The translations under genes were made by a program, and so were the position numbers. A stretch of DNA of 22,589 bases from JBOGZD01 sp050697155 (GTDB lineage Bacteria > Actinomycetota > Thermoleophilia > Solirubrobacterales > 70-9): positions 1-22,589 of the forward strand of contig JBOGZD010000040.1 in NCBI GenBank assembly GCA_050697155.1. The letters are read 5' to 3'. Every line of letters begins with the position of its first letter. The stretch's first letter is position 1. The notes under the pieces are model-generated. The model was not told the DNA's origin. It did no database searches and saw nothing but the letters and a program-made list of their open reading frames with translations. This document shows positions 14,708-21,874 of the stretch, one piece after another.

Positions 14708-16888
14708 GTGGAGCCCACTGAGACCGAGAGGAAGGGCACCGCTGTGCGTGCCCCAACCGAGGCACCCGAGGTGGAGGCGCCGCCCGGCGCGCCCGACCTC
14801 GAGGACTCCTCGCTCTACTTCAACCGCGAGCTCTCCTGGCTGGACTTCAACGACCGCGTTCTCCAGCTCGCCGAGGATCCCACCGTCCCGCTGCTCGAGC
14901 GGGCCAAGTTCGCGGCGATCTGGGAGTCCAACCTCGATGAGTTCTTCATGGTCCGGGTCGCGAACCTCCACGACCAGGTCGAGAGCGGTATCGCCGCCCG
15001 CGGCGCCGACGGGATGGCGCCGATGGAGCAGATCCTGGCGATCCGCGAGCGGGTGATCGACCAGCGTGCGCGCGCGAGCCGCTGCTTCGAGCGCGAGCTG
15101 CGCCCGGCGCTCTCCGAGCACGGCATCCGCCTGATCTCCGTCGACGCGGCGAGCGGCGATGAGGCCCGGGAGCTCGAGCGGCTGTTCACCAACCAGGTCT
15201 TCCCGCTGCTGACCCCGCTGGTGATCGGCCGCGGGCGTCCCTTCCCGTACATCTCCAACCTCTCGCTCTCGCTCGTGGTCGTGCTTCGCGACCCCGACAA
15301 GGACAACGAGATCCTCGCCCGGGTGAAGGTGCCGAAGGAGCTCCTGGGCCGCTTCCTGCAGGTCGGCGCCGGCGGGCAGACGCTGGTCACCCTCGACGCG
15401 CTGATCGCCGCCAACCTCGGATCGCTGTTTCCCGGCATGGAGGTGCTCGACCACTCGCTCTTCCGGGTCACGCGCGACACCGATTACGACGTCTCCGACG
15501 AGGCCGACGACATGCTCCAGGCGGTCGAGGAGGAGATCCGGCGCCGGCGCTTCGGCGAGGTGGTGCGGCTCGAGGTCGACGCCGGGATGAACCCTCGCCT
15601 CCGCGAGCAGCTCGTCGCCGCGCTCGGAATCGAGGGCCACCAGCTCTACGAGGCGGACGGGATGCTCGACCTCTCCGATCTCTGGGGGGTGGTCGACCTT
15701 CCCGGCTACGACGAGCTCCGCGATCCACCCCATTCGCCGGTGACGCCGCCGCGCCTGATCCTCAGCTCGGAGGGCAAGGAGAGCGATGTCTTCACCGCGA
15801 TTCGCGAGGACGACATCCTCGTTCATCACCCGTACGACTCGTTCACCACCTCCGTCGACCGGTTCGTCAAGCAGGCGGTGGCGGATCCGGACGTGCTCGC
15901 GATCAAGCAGACCGTCTACCGGACCAGCGCCGACTCGCCGCTGGTCCCCGGGCTCATCGAAGCCGCCGAGCACGGCAAGCAGGCGGTCTGCCTGGTGGAG
16001 CTCAAGGCGCGCTTCGACGAGAGCGCCAACATCCGCTGGGCGAAGAAGCTCGAGCGGGCCGGCGTCCACGTCGTCTACGGCATCCCGGCGCTGAAGACCC
16101 ACGTCAAGTGCGTGCTCGTCGTCCGCCGCGAGGGTGACGGCGTGCGCCACTACGTCCACATCGGGACCGGCAACTACAACCCGAAGACGGCGCGCATCTA
16201 CACGGATCTCGGCCTGTTCACGGCCGACCCGGAGATCGGCTCCGATATCGCGGAGATGTTCAACTCGCTCACCGGCTACGCCCGCCCGCGCCGCTACCGC
16301 AAGGTGCTGGTGGCGCCGTTCAACCTCCAGAAGGGGATCCTCGAGGAGATCGATCGGACGATCGCATCCCACTCGCCCGAGACGCCGGCGCGGATCCGCC
16401 TGAAGATGAACTCGCTGCTCGACGCGACGGCGATTCGGGCGCTCTACCGCGCCTCGCAGGCCGGCGTCGAGGTGAAGCTCAACGTGCGCGGGATCTGCGC
16501 CCTGCGGCCCGGGGTGCCGGGCGTCTCGGAGAACATCGAGGTGACCTCGATCGTCGGGCGCTTCCTCGAGCACTCGCGGATCTTCTCCTTCGAGCCGGGC
16601 GACGAGGCGGAGAGCATTTACATCGGCTCCGCCGACCTGATGCCGCGCAACCTCTACAACCGGGTCGAGCTGGTCACCCCGGTGTCCGACGCGAAGCTGC
16701 GCGCCGAGCTGGTCGAGGTACTCGACCGCTCGCTCGCCGACAACACCAGCTCCTGGGAGCTGGGCTCCGACGGCGGCTGGACCCGGCGCCGGCCGGACGG
16801 CCGGCCGCGGAACCTCCAGCGCGAGCTGATCGAGGTCCACGGCGAGCGGGCGGCCTCGGGCGCCTCGGTCGAAAAGCCGCTGCCGTAG
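14708..16888 (+). CDS. ppk1: Polyphosphate kinase 1
   Basis: PPK1 reversibly transfers the terminal phosphate of ATP to growing inorganic polyphosphate at the membrane or in the cytoplasm. The 726-aa length and domain order fit the family. The N domain begins at YFNRELSWLDFNDRVL (residues about 37-52), followed by the head domain and two phospholipase-D-like catalytic domains. The autophosphorylated histidine corresponds to His484 in HYVHIGTGNYNPKTAR, and the second catalytic histidine to His622 in FLEHSRIFSF. NIRWAKKLERAGVHVVYG and LKTHVKC are further hallmarks. The first about 35 residues are an unconserved acidic leader; GTG at 14744 is an alternative start. The upstream TAGCCT box suggests a leaderless mRNA. 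With ppx and the CHAD genes it forms the polyphosphate theme of the window. The downstream FAD oxidoreductase starts 16 bp later. Confidence 0.97.
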   Translation: MEPTETERKGTAVRAPTEAPEVEAPPGAPDLEDSSLYFNRELSWLDFNDRVLQLAEDPTVPLLERAKFAAIWESNLDEFFMVRVANLHDQVESGIAARGADGMAPMEQILAIRERVIDQRARASRCFERELRPALSEHGIRLISVDAASGDEARELERLFTNQVFPLLTPLVIGRGRPFPYISNLSLSLVVVLRDPDKDNEILARVKVPKELLGRFLQVGAGGQTLVTLDALIAANLGSLFPGMEVLDHSLFRVTRDTDYDVSDEADDMLQAVEEEIRRRRFGEVVRLEVDAGMNPRLREQLVAALGIEGHQLYEADGMLDLSDLWGVVDLPGYDELRDPPHSPVTPPRLILSSEGKESDVFTAIREDDILVHHPYDSFTTSVDRFVKQAVADPDVLAIKQTVYRTSADSPLVPGLIEAAEHGKQAVCLVELKARFDESANIRWAKKLERAGVHVVYGIPALKTHVKCVLVVRREGDGVRHYVHIGTGNYNPKTARIYTDLGLFTADPEIGSDIAEMFNSLTGYARPRRYRKVLVAPFNLQKGILEEIDRTIASHSPETPARIRLKMNSLLDATAIRALYRASQAGVEVKLNVRGICALRPGVPGVSENIEVTSIVGRFLEHSRIFSFEPGDEAESIYIGSADLMPRNLYNRVELVTPVSDAKLRAELVEVLDRSLADNTSSWELGSDGGWTRRRPDGRPRNLQRELIEVHGERAASGASVEKPLP

Positions 16889-16904
16889 CCCGGCGAGGGC
16901 CCCG

Positions 16905-18299
16905 ATGGCCGAGCGCCACGACGCCCACGGCTACTGGCTCGCCGAGGCGGGCCCGGTCGAACCCGCTCCGGCGCTGGCAGGCGACCGCACCGCGGAGGTG
17001 GTGATCGCCGGCGGCGGCTACACCGGGATGTGGACTGCGTGGCACCTGAAGCAGCTCGAGCCCGAGGCCGAGGTGGTCCTCTGCGAGGCCGCGGTGAGCG
17101 GGCGCGGGCCGAGCGGGCGCAACGGCGGGTTCTGCAACGCGCTCTGGTTCAGCCTCCCTGCGCTGCGGCACCGGTTCGGCGACGCCGAGGCGATCGCGGT
17201 CGCCCGCGCCGCGCACGACTCGGTCGAGGCGATCGGCCGCTTCTGCGGTGAGCAGGAGGTCGACGCCTGGTACCGCCAGGCCGGCTACCTGCAGGCCTCC
17301 ACGGCCCCGGCCTGGGACGGCGCCTGGAGCGAGGCGCTCGACGCCTGCCGCGAGCTCGGCCATCCGGAGGCGTGCCTGCCGCTGGACCGAACCGCGGTCC
17401 GCGGGCGCTGCGACTCGCCGCTCTTTCGCTGCGCCGCCTTCTACCCCGATGCGGCGACCGTGCAACCCGCGCGGCTGGCGCTGGGGCTGCGAGCACGGCT
17501 GCTCGAGGCGGGGGTGAGGATCTTCGAGCGCACCCCGGCCACGGTCAGCGAGCGCGGCGGCGACGTGGTCGCCGAGACCCCCGGCGGCAGCGTTACCGCG
17601 GGGGCCGCGGTGATCGGGACCGGATCGACGCTCGCCGGGCTGCGCCCGATTCGGCGGCGGCTGACCGTGACCTCGAGCCACATGGTGATCACCGAGCCGG
17701 TCCCCGATGTCCTCGCGGAGCTCGGCTGGACCGGCGGGGAATGCATCACCGATTCGCGGGCGATGCTGCACTACTTCCGCACCACCTCCGACGGGCGGAT
17801 CGCCTTCGGCTGGGGCGGCGGCCGGCTGGTGTTCGACAGCCGCGTCCGTGGCCGGGCGGAGATCGACCCAGGGCTGATCGCCCGGATCGAGCGCCACCTC
17901 GTCCGCTTCTTCCCGCAGCTCGCCGGGAGGCGGATCGAGCACGCCTGGGGCGGACCGATAGACGCCTCCCCCAGTCACCTGCCGGTGGTCGACTCACTCG
18001 ATGAGGGAATCCACTGCGCCTTCGGCTACACCGGCCACGGGGTGGGCCCCTCGCACATGCTCGCGCGCTCGCTCGCCTCGCTCGCCCTCGATCGCCGTGA
18101 CGAGGCGAGCCGGCTCGCGTTCGTGGCGCCGCCGCCGCTTCGCGTGCCGCCCGAGCCGTTTCGCTATCTCGGCGGGACCGCGATCCGGAGGGCGATCCTG
18201 CGCAAGGAGGCCGCCGAGGAGGACGGCGGCCGCGCCGACCCGTTGACCCGCTTCGTCGCCGGGATCCCGGAGCGGATCGGGTTCCACATCGGCCGCTGA
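16905..18299 (+). CDS. FAD-dependent amine/amino-acid oxidoreductase (PuuB/DadA-like)
   Basis: A DAO-family flavoprotein of 464 aa. The FAD-binding Rossmann motif GGGYTG is at residues 36-41, with the acidic end of strand 2 at VVLCEA. SGRNGGFCNALW follows, the SGRNGG signature typical of gamma-glutamylputrescine oxidase and related PuuB/OrdL enzymes. The C-terminal FAD contact GYTGHGVGPSHMLARSLA is intact. The reaction is probably oxidative deamination of a secondary or primary amine with hydrogen peroxide or reduced acceptor as product; the substrate cannot be told from the sequence. No signal peptide is present, so it is likely cytoplasmic. The ATG is 16 bp after the ppk1 stop and it may be co-transcribed with ppk1, although a functional link is not obvious. 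Confidence 0.88.
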   Translation: MAERHDAHGYWLAEAGPVEPAPALAGDRTAEVVIAGGGYTGMWTAWHLKQLEPEAEVVLCEAAVSGRGPSGRNGGFCNALWFSLPALRHRFGDAEAIAVARAAHDSVEAIGRFCGEQEVDAWYRQAGYLQASTAPAWDGAWSEALDACRELGHPEACLPLDRTAVRGRCDSPLFRCAAFYPDAATVQPARLALGLRARLLEAGVRIFERTPATVSERGGDVVAETPGGSVTAGAAVIGTGSTLAGLRPIRRRLTVTSSHMVITEPVPDVLAELGWTGGECITDSRAMLHYFRTTSDGRIAFGWGGGRLVFDSRVRGRAEIDPGLIARIERHLVRFFPQLAGRRIEHAWGGPIDASPSHLPVVDSLDEGIHCAFGYTGHGVGPSHMLARSLASLALDRRDEASRLAFVAPPPLRVPPEPFRYLGGTAIRRAILRKEAAEEDGGRADPLTRFVAGIPERIGFHIGR

Positions 18300-18352
18300 G
18301 CCGCGGTTCTCGGGACAGCGGGATGACACGGGTCAGCGGCTGCAACGACCTT

Positions 18353-18358
18353 TAGCCT
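18353..18358 (+). promoter_or_regulatory. Candidate -10 box of a leaderless transcript (gene at 18366)
   Basis: TAGCCT ends 7 nt before the ATG at 18366. There is no ribosome-binding sequence between them. It is identical to the box preceding ppk1. Confidence 0.5.
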
Positions 18359-18365
18359 TAGCGCG

Positions 18366-18794
18366 ATGCCCTCGATGACCGCTCCACGCGATTGGACGGT
18401 CGCGCAGCATTTCGCGATCTGGATCGGCCTGTTCACCACTGTGTCTGGGCTGATCGGCCTCGCGATCAACCCGGACTTCGCGGTCGGCGACGGCGCCACC
18501 GCGGAGTCCTTCATCGTCGATTGGAATGGGTGGCACGGACTCGCGGCCCTGCTGGTGGGAGTGCCGGGGCTTGCGATCGCCTGGTTTCCCGGACTTGCCA
18601 TTCCCTATCTCGCATACCGCGCGATCACTGATGCAGGTGTCGGCCTGTGGGCAGCGCTCGACGATCGGCCGCTGGGCGTGCTCTTTCTTCCCACGAGCGG
18701 AGACGCGATCTTGCACGTCGTGATCGCGGCGGTCGCGGCGCTCGGGATTGCCGTGCAACGCGAGAGCCAAGGCTCCCGATATCCGGGTTCCTGA
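18366..18794 (+). CDS. DUF4383-like small membrane protein
   Basis: A 142-aa protein with four predicted membrane helices, at about residues 14-35, 54-74, 76-98 and 108-130. The pattern of a first helix with GLFTTVSGLIGL, a loop ending in NGWHGLAALLVGVPGL and a C-terminal helix resembles DUF4383 proteins of actinobacteria, whose function is unknown. That assignment rests on general pattern and is moderate. The ATG is chosen because of the -10 box immediately upstream and because the first helix begins shortly after. It is separate from the FAD oxidoreductase (66-bp gap) and probably has its own promoter. Confidence 0.7.
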   Translation: MPSMTAPRDWTVAQHFAIWIGLFTTVSGLIGLAINPDFAVGDGATAESFIVDWNGWHGLAALLVGVPGLAIAWFPGLAIPYLAYRAITDAGVGLWAALDDRPLGVLFLPTSGDAILHVVIAAVAALGIAVQRESQGSRYPGS

Positions 18795-18862
18795 CGTTCC
18801 CTGCCCTCGGGCCCCTACGCCGTCGTGCCATCGCTCGAGGACGGCAACCGACTCGGATTTGC

Positions 18863-19350
18863 CTAGATCAAGCGGCGAACACGCGACCGGTACTCGCGGT
18901 ACTCGTCGCCGAACTTCTCCTCGAGGTAGGGCTCCTCCGCACCCGCGCTGGAATACGCGAGGAGACCAAGCAGGACGACGACCGCCACCCCGGTGGCGGT
19001 ATCGAGAAGCACCGCTAGCCCGAGGAGGCCGGTGGTTCCCCCGCGTAGATCGGGTTGCGGCTGACCCGAAACGCTCCTCCCGTCAGGAGATGAGCGGTTG
19101 CCTTGTGCGGCGCCGGATTCTCGTCACCGCGCAACATGGTGACTTGCGCCCAGACAAACAGGCCGACGCCGACGATCAGCAACGGGATCCCGACCACAAG
19201 GGACACGGCAAGCGGGAGAAACCGCACCGGCGCAACGAAATTCAGAATCACGATCAGAGCTACAGCGACGATCGGAGCAAGCTCGACGCCTGGCGCAGGG
19301 ATCGGGTAGCGGGGCCGGTCAGGCACATCGGGGGGCATCGCAGCGACCAT
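18863..19350 (-). pseudogene. Isoprenylcysteine carboxyl methyltransferase-like membrane protein, frameshifted
   Basis: The first frame (ATG at 19350) gives three hydrophobic segments, then the family signature LLTGGAFRVSRNPIYAG, after which it runs into a premature stop. The remainder of the family pattern appears one frame over: a last hydrophobic helix, then EEPYLEEKFGDEYREYRSRVRRLI and a stop at 18863-18865. Restoring one G in the five-G run at 19038-19042 (minus strand) joins the two into a 162-aa protein of normal architecture and a whole number of codons. Members (ICMT/PEMT-like, including bacterial isoprenylcysteine methyltransferase homologues) are SAM-dependent membrane methyltransferases; the bacterial substrate is usually unknown. 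It is either a decayed gene or an assembly homopolymer error. Confidence 0.82.
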
Positions 19351-19673
19351 ATCGCGCCGTCGCGGCGCCGGCCTCCGGCTTGCCTCGCCGCGCGGTGCGA
19401 GCGGTCGTCGCGCTCCCCCTCGCGCGTGCGAGCCAGCATCTCGGTCAGAAGACGCGACGCCCGCAATGGACCTTCGACTGTCTCGCCGGCGGAGCTGACC
19501 ACGCTCGCTTCAGCCGGGCAAAGCGAGCCTGTTCCGACTGACAGCCCGAGACGCCTCGTGATCGTCCCTTACGCAAGCCGAGCTCAACGCGCACTGGCGC
19601 TCGCTTTCACACGAAGGCGGTGCTCTGGCCGATGCTCACCCGCTGACGCCCGCCCCTCTCTGCCAACGTCACG
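19351..19673. other. Intergenic region upstream of the insertion sequence
   Basis: In these 323 bp I see no ORF with recognisable protein character. A minus-strand stretch around 19370-19500 has a plausible amino-acid mix (GPLRASRLLTEMLARTREGE), which might be the tail of a regulator, but nothing confirms it. The region ends at the left end of the IS. Confidence 0.35.
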
Positions 19674-19720
19674 TGAGACACCCATGACCAAGCAATTAGA
19701 GGGCCAGAACGGAGCACGTG

Positions 19721-20200
19721 ATGTTGATCGAGAAGAACGGAGCCGACGGCCGCGAAGCGAAGCGAGCCGTAGGCGAGCGAAGCGAAGCGGCCGTCGGGCG
19801 AGAAACGCCGGCGGGAGTCCCCGACCCCGAGTTGGCAGAGCGCCCGAAGCGGCGGCGGTTCAGCGCCGAGCACAAGCTGCGGATCCTGCGCGAGGCGGAC
19901 GCCGCCACCAAGCAGGGTGAGATCGGCGCGCTGCTGCGCCGCGAGGGCCTCTACTCCTCGCACCTGTCGGAGTGGCGCAAGCAGCGCGAGGCGGGCGCCC
20001 TGAAGGGGCTCGCCCGAAAGCGCGGGCGCAAGCCGACGGACCCGCTGGAGCGGGAGGCGGCCGAACTGCGCCGCCGCGCCGAGCGCGCCGAGTCAGAGCT
20101 CGCCAAGGCGCAGCGGGTGATCGAGGTGCAGGGAAACGTCTCAGCGCTCTTGGGCGATCTGCTCGAGCCGGGGAGCGCCACCGAGAGCACCGAGCGATGA
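19721..20200 (+). CDS. IS3-family transposase OrfA (DNA-binding subunit)
   Basis: A 159-aa helix-turn-helix protein. The core FSAEHKLRILREADAATKQG, then IGALLRREGLYSSHLSEWRKQ, is the typical HTH_Tnp_1 domain of IS3 OrfA. It is followed by a Leu/Glu/Arg-rich helix (EREAAELRRRAERAESELAK) resembling the family's leucine-zipper multimerisation region. The ATG at 19721 is preferred over the GTG at 19718 because GGAG (19711-19714) is 6 nt upstream. The first about 45 residues are low-complexity (see the GCGAAGCGAAGCG repeats) and are not part of the HTH. The stop overlaps the OrfB start (ATGA at 20197-20200). Confidence 0.88.
   Translation: MLIEKNGADGREAKRAVGERSEAAVGRETPAGVPDPELAERPKRRRFSAEHKLRILREADAATKQGEIGALLRREGLYSSHLSEWRKQREAGALKGLARKRGRKPTDPLEREAAELRRRAERAESELAKAQRVIEVQGNVSALLGDLLEPGSATESTER
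19753..19791 (+). repeat. Short GAAGCGAAGCG direct repeats in orfA 5' end
   Basis: Two near-identical copies of GCGAAGCGAAGCG, about 25 nt apart and separated by AGCCGTAGGCGA-like sequence, encode the low-complexity N-terminus of OrfA. They look like a small degenerate repeat unit inside the element. Confidence 0.5.
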
Positions 20201-21201
20201 TCGAGCAGACCGTCGAGGAGCTGACCCCGATCGTGGGGACCAGGCCCGCCTGTCGCGCGCTGGGCGCCGCGCCGGCGACGATCTACCGGCGCCGGCGGCC
20301 ACCCGAGCCGAAGCCCAAGCGGCCGCGCCCGGTGCCCAAACGGGCGCTCTCAGAGGCCGAGCGCGAGGCGGTGCTCGCCGAGCTGCGCTCCGAGCGCTTC
20401 GTCGACGCCTCGCCCGCCGAGGTCTGGGCGACGCTCATCGACGAGGGCCGCTACCTGTGCTCGGAGCGGACGATGTACCGGCTACTCGATGCAGGCGGGG
20501 AGGTGCGCGAGCGCCGCGACCAGCTCACCCATCCGCCATATGAGCGGCCGGAGCTGCTGGCGGAGCGGCCGAACGAGACCTGGTCCTGGGACATCACGAA
20601 GCTGGCAGGGCCCGCGAAGTGGACCTACTGCTACCTCTACGTGATCCTCGACGTCTTCAGCCGCTACGCGGTCGGCTGGACCGTCCAGCAGCGCGAGTCG
20701 GCCGCCGTCGCCGAGGCGCTGATCGCCCAGGCCGTCGAGCAGCAGCAGGTCGGGCGCGGGCAGCTCACCGTCCACGCCGATCGCGGCTCATCGATGCGAT
20801 CGAAGCCGGTCGCCTTCCTGCTCGCCGACCTCGGCGTGACCAAGACGCACTCGCGGCCCTACACCTCGACCGACAACCCCTACTCGGAGGCGCAGTTCAA
20901 GACGCTCGAGTACCGGCCCGGGTTCCCGGCCCGGTTCGACTCGATCGAGCACGCCCGCGCCTTCTGCCGCCGGTTCTTTCCCTGGTACAACCACGAGCAC
21001 CGGCACTCAGGCGTCGGCCTGATGGCTCCGGCGATCGTCCACTACGGCCAGGCCGAGGAGGCTCATGGCGCCCGCCAGCGGGTGCTCGACGCCGCCTACG
21101 CAGCGGCGCCCGAGCGCTTCGTGCGGGGCGCCCCGAAGCCGCCCACGCTGCCGTCGGCAGCGTGGATCAACAAGCCCGACGACGAGGAGGTTGCTCACTA
21201 A
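20197..21201 (+). CDS. IS3-family transposase OrfB (DDE integrase core)
   Basis: A 334-aa catalytic subunit. An N-terminal HTH_21-like region (residues about 50-100, ending in RYLCSERTMYRLL) precedes the rve integrase core. The catalytic triad is visible: Asp132 in WSWDITKL, Asp195 in VHADRGSSM and Glu231 in DNPYSEAQFKTLEY. The spacing of 35 residues between the second Asp and Glu (DD35E) is that of IS3. WYNHEHRHSGVGLMAP is the conserved C-terminal motif. OrfB has its own ATG overlapping the OrfA stop. Programmed -1 frameshifting is usual in the family, but I saw no convincing slippery heptamer. All motifs are intact, so the element may still be active. Confidence 0.93.
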   Translation: MIEQTVEELTPIVGTRPACRALGAAPATIYRRRRPPEPKPKRPRPVPKRALSEAEREAVLAELRSERFVDASPAEVWATLIDEGRYLCSERTMYRLLDAGGEVRERRDQLTHPPYERPELLAERPNETWSWDITKLAGPAKWTYCYLYVILDVFSRYAVGWTVQQRESAAVAEALIAQAVEQQQVGRGQLTVHADRGSSMRSKPVAFLLADLGVTKTHSRPYTSTDNPYSEAQFKTLEYRPGFPARFDSIEHARAFCRRFFPWYNHEHRHSGVGLMAPAIVHYGQAEEAHGARQRVLDAAYAAAPERFVRGAPKPPTLPSAAWINKPDDEEVAH

Positions 21202-21560
21202 TTTCCCAACGCCGAGTGTCTCATTCGACTTGACAGGCTCCGCGCGGCCGCAAGCGCCTCATCCAGGGTCAACGTGGAGGCAACATCGTTTATCGAGACC
21301 TCGGGCGGTCCAGCGAGCACGTCACCCAGCGAGCCCATTAGCCCCCCGAACCTCGGGTTCCGAAAGTGGTCGTACTGCGCGTCGATGTCGCGCCACCGCT
21401 CGACGAGGACGAAGGTGCTTGGCGTTTCGATGTCCTCGCAGACCTCGTAGCTCTCGCAGCCGTCCTCGGTCCGCGTCTGAGCGGCATTCGCGCGAACCAG
21501 CTCAAGCCACCTATCGCGCTGGTCAGGCTTGATCGAGACCCTGACGAGTTGAATGACCAT
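21198..21560 (-). CDS. Antibiotic biosynthesis monooxygenase (ABM/YgiN-like) protein, 3' end altered by the IS
   Basis: A small ferredoxin-like ABM-fold protein of 120 aa. IQLVRVSIKPDQRDRWLELV opens the first strand and helix; GCESYEVCEDIETPSTFVLVERW is the typical central strand pair; the stretch from DAQYDHFRNPRF on is the last helix. The fold occurs in quinol monooxygenases (YgiN), heme-degrading enzymes and tailoring oxygenases; the substrate here is unknown. The ATG has GGAG about 10 nt upstream. The last about nine codons lie in the IS: the reading frame crosses the right IS terminus at 21223 and stops within orfB's stop region. Without the IS, the frame would meet a stop within two codons in the left flank. 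The natural protein is therefore probably about 111 residues and little altered. Confidence 0.85.
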   Translation of the reverse strand: MVIQLVRVSIKPDQRDRWLELVRANAAQTRTEDGCESYEVCEDIETPSTFVLVERWRDIDAQYDHFRNPRFGGLMGSLGDVLAGPPEVSINDVASTLTLDEALAAARSLSSRMRHSALGN

Positions 21561-21874
21561 GTCGACGTGCTCCTTCCCTCACACTGGGGGTTCCGGCTTC
21601 CCGCTGTCAAGGAGGCGAGTATCTCCGACTCCACCGATGCGGTGCACGACCGCTTAGCCGCGTACCTGGTCGGCTTGCGCATTCCCGTAGGAGCAGGCGC
21701 CTGGGCGCGAGTGCACGACGTGCCCGCTGCGGACGACGTCCGGGTCTCTCGCCAGGTCCCGGCGGTCAGGGCGGCGAGACGCTCGCGCGTCGTCCATCTC
21801 GATAGCTGCGCCAGCGCGCCGCGCCTGCCCGCTTCGCACGCGCTCCGAGAGTGTGTGGCCGGCTCGGGCCTCGC
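21561..21874. other. Region between epimerase and ABM genes, no gene recognised
   Basis: These 314 bp lie upstream of the ABM gene and downstream of the epimerase, both on the minus strand. Short ORFs on both strands lack recognisable domains. The ABM promoter should be here; I see no clear -35/-10 pair. Confidence 0.35.

Larger units (their letters stand above)
19674..21223 (+). mobile_element. IS3-family insertion sequence
   Basis: An element of about 1.55 kb with two overlapping ORFs (helix-turn-helix OrfA and DDE OrfB) in the usual IS3 order, the second in the -1 frame. The proposed ends are the inverted octamer TGAGACAC at 19674-19681 and GTGTCTCA at 21216-21223, each just outside the ORFs. 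Beyond the octamer the ends match poorly. No target-site duplication is seen directly outside (ACG on the left, TTC on the right), so the exact boundaries are tentative or the copy is a recombination product. The right end lies inside the 3' end of the ABM gene. Confidence 0.75.

Noticed and set aside
14702..16840. 712-codon open frame on the minus strand opposite ppk1
   Set aside because: It is an antisense shadow of ppk1 caused by high-GC codon bias; the composition is Arg/Ala/Leu/Gly-rich with no domain, while the plus strand has all PPK1 motifs.
18748..19920. 390-codon plus-strand frame from the DUF4383-like gene into the IS
   Set aside because: It crosses several unrelated features, is Arg/Ser/Pro-rich, and overlaps orfA in another frame.
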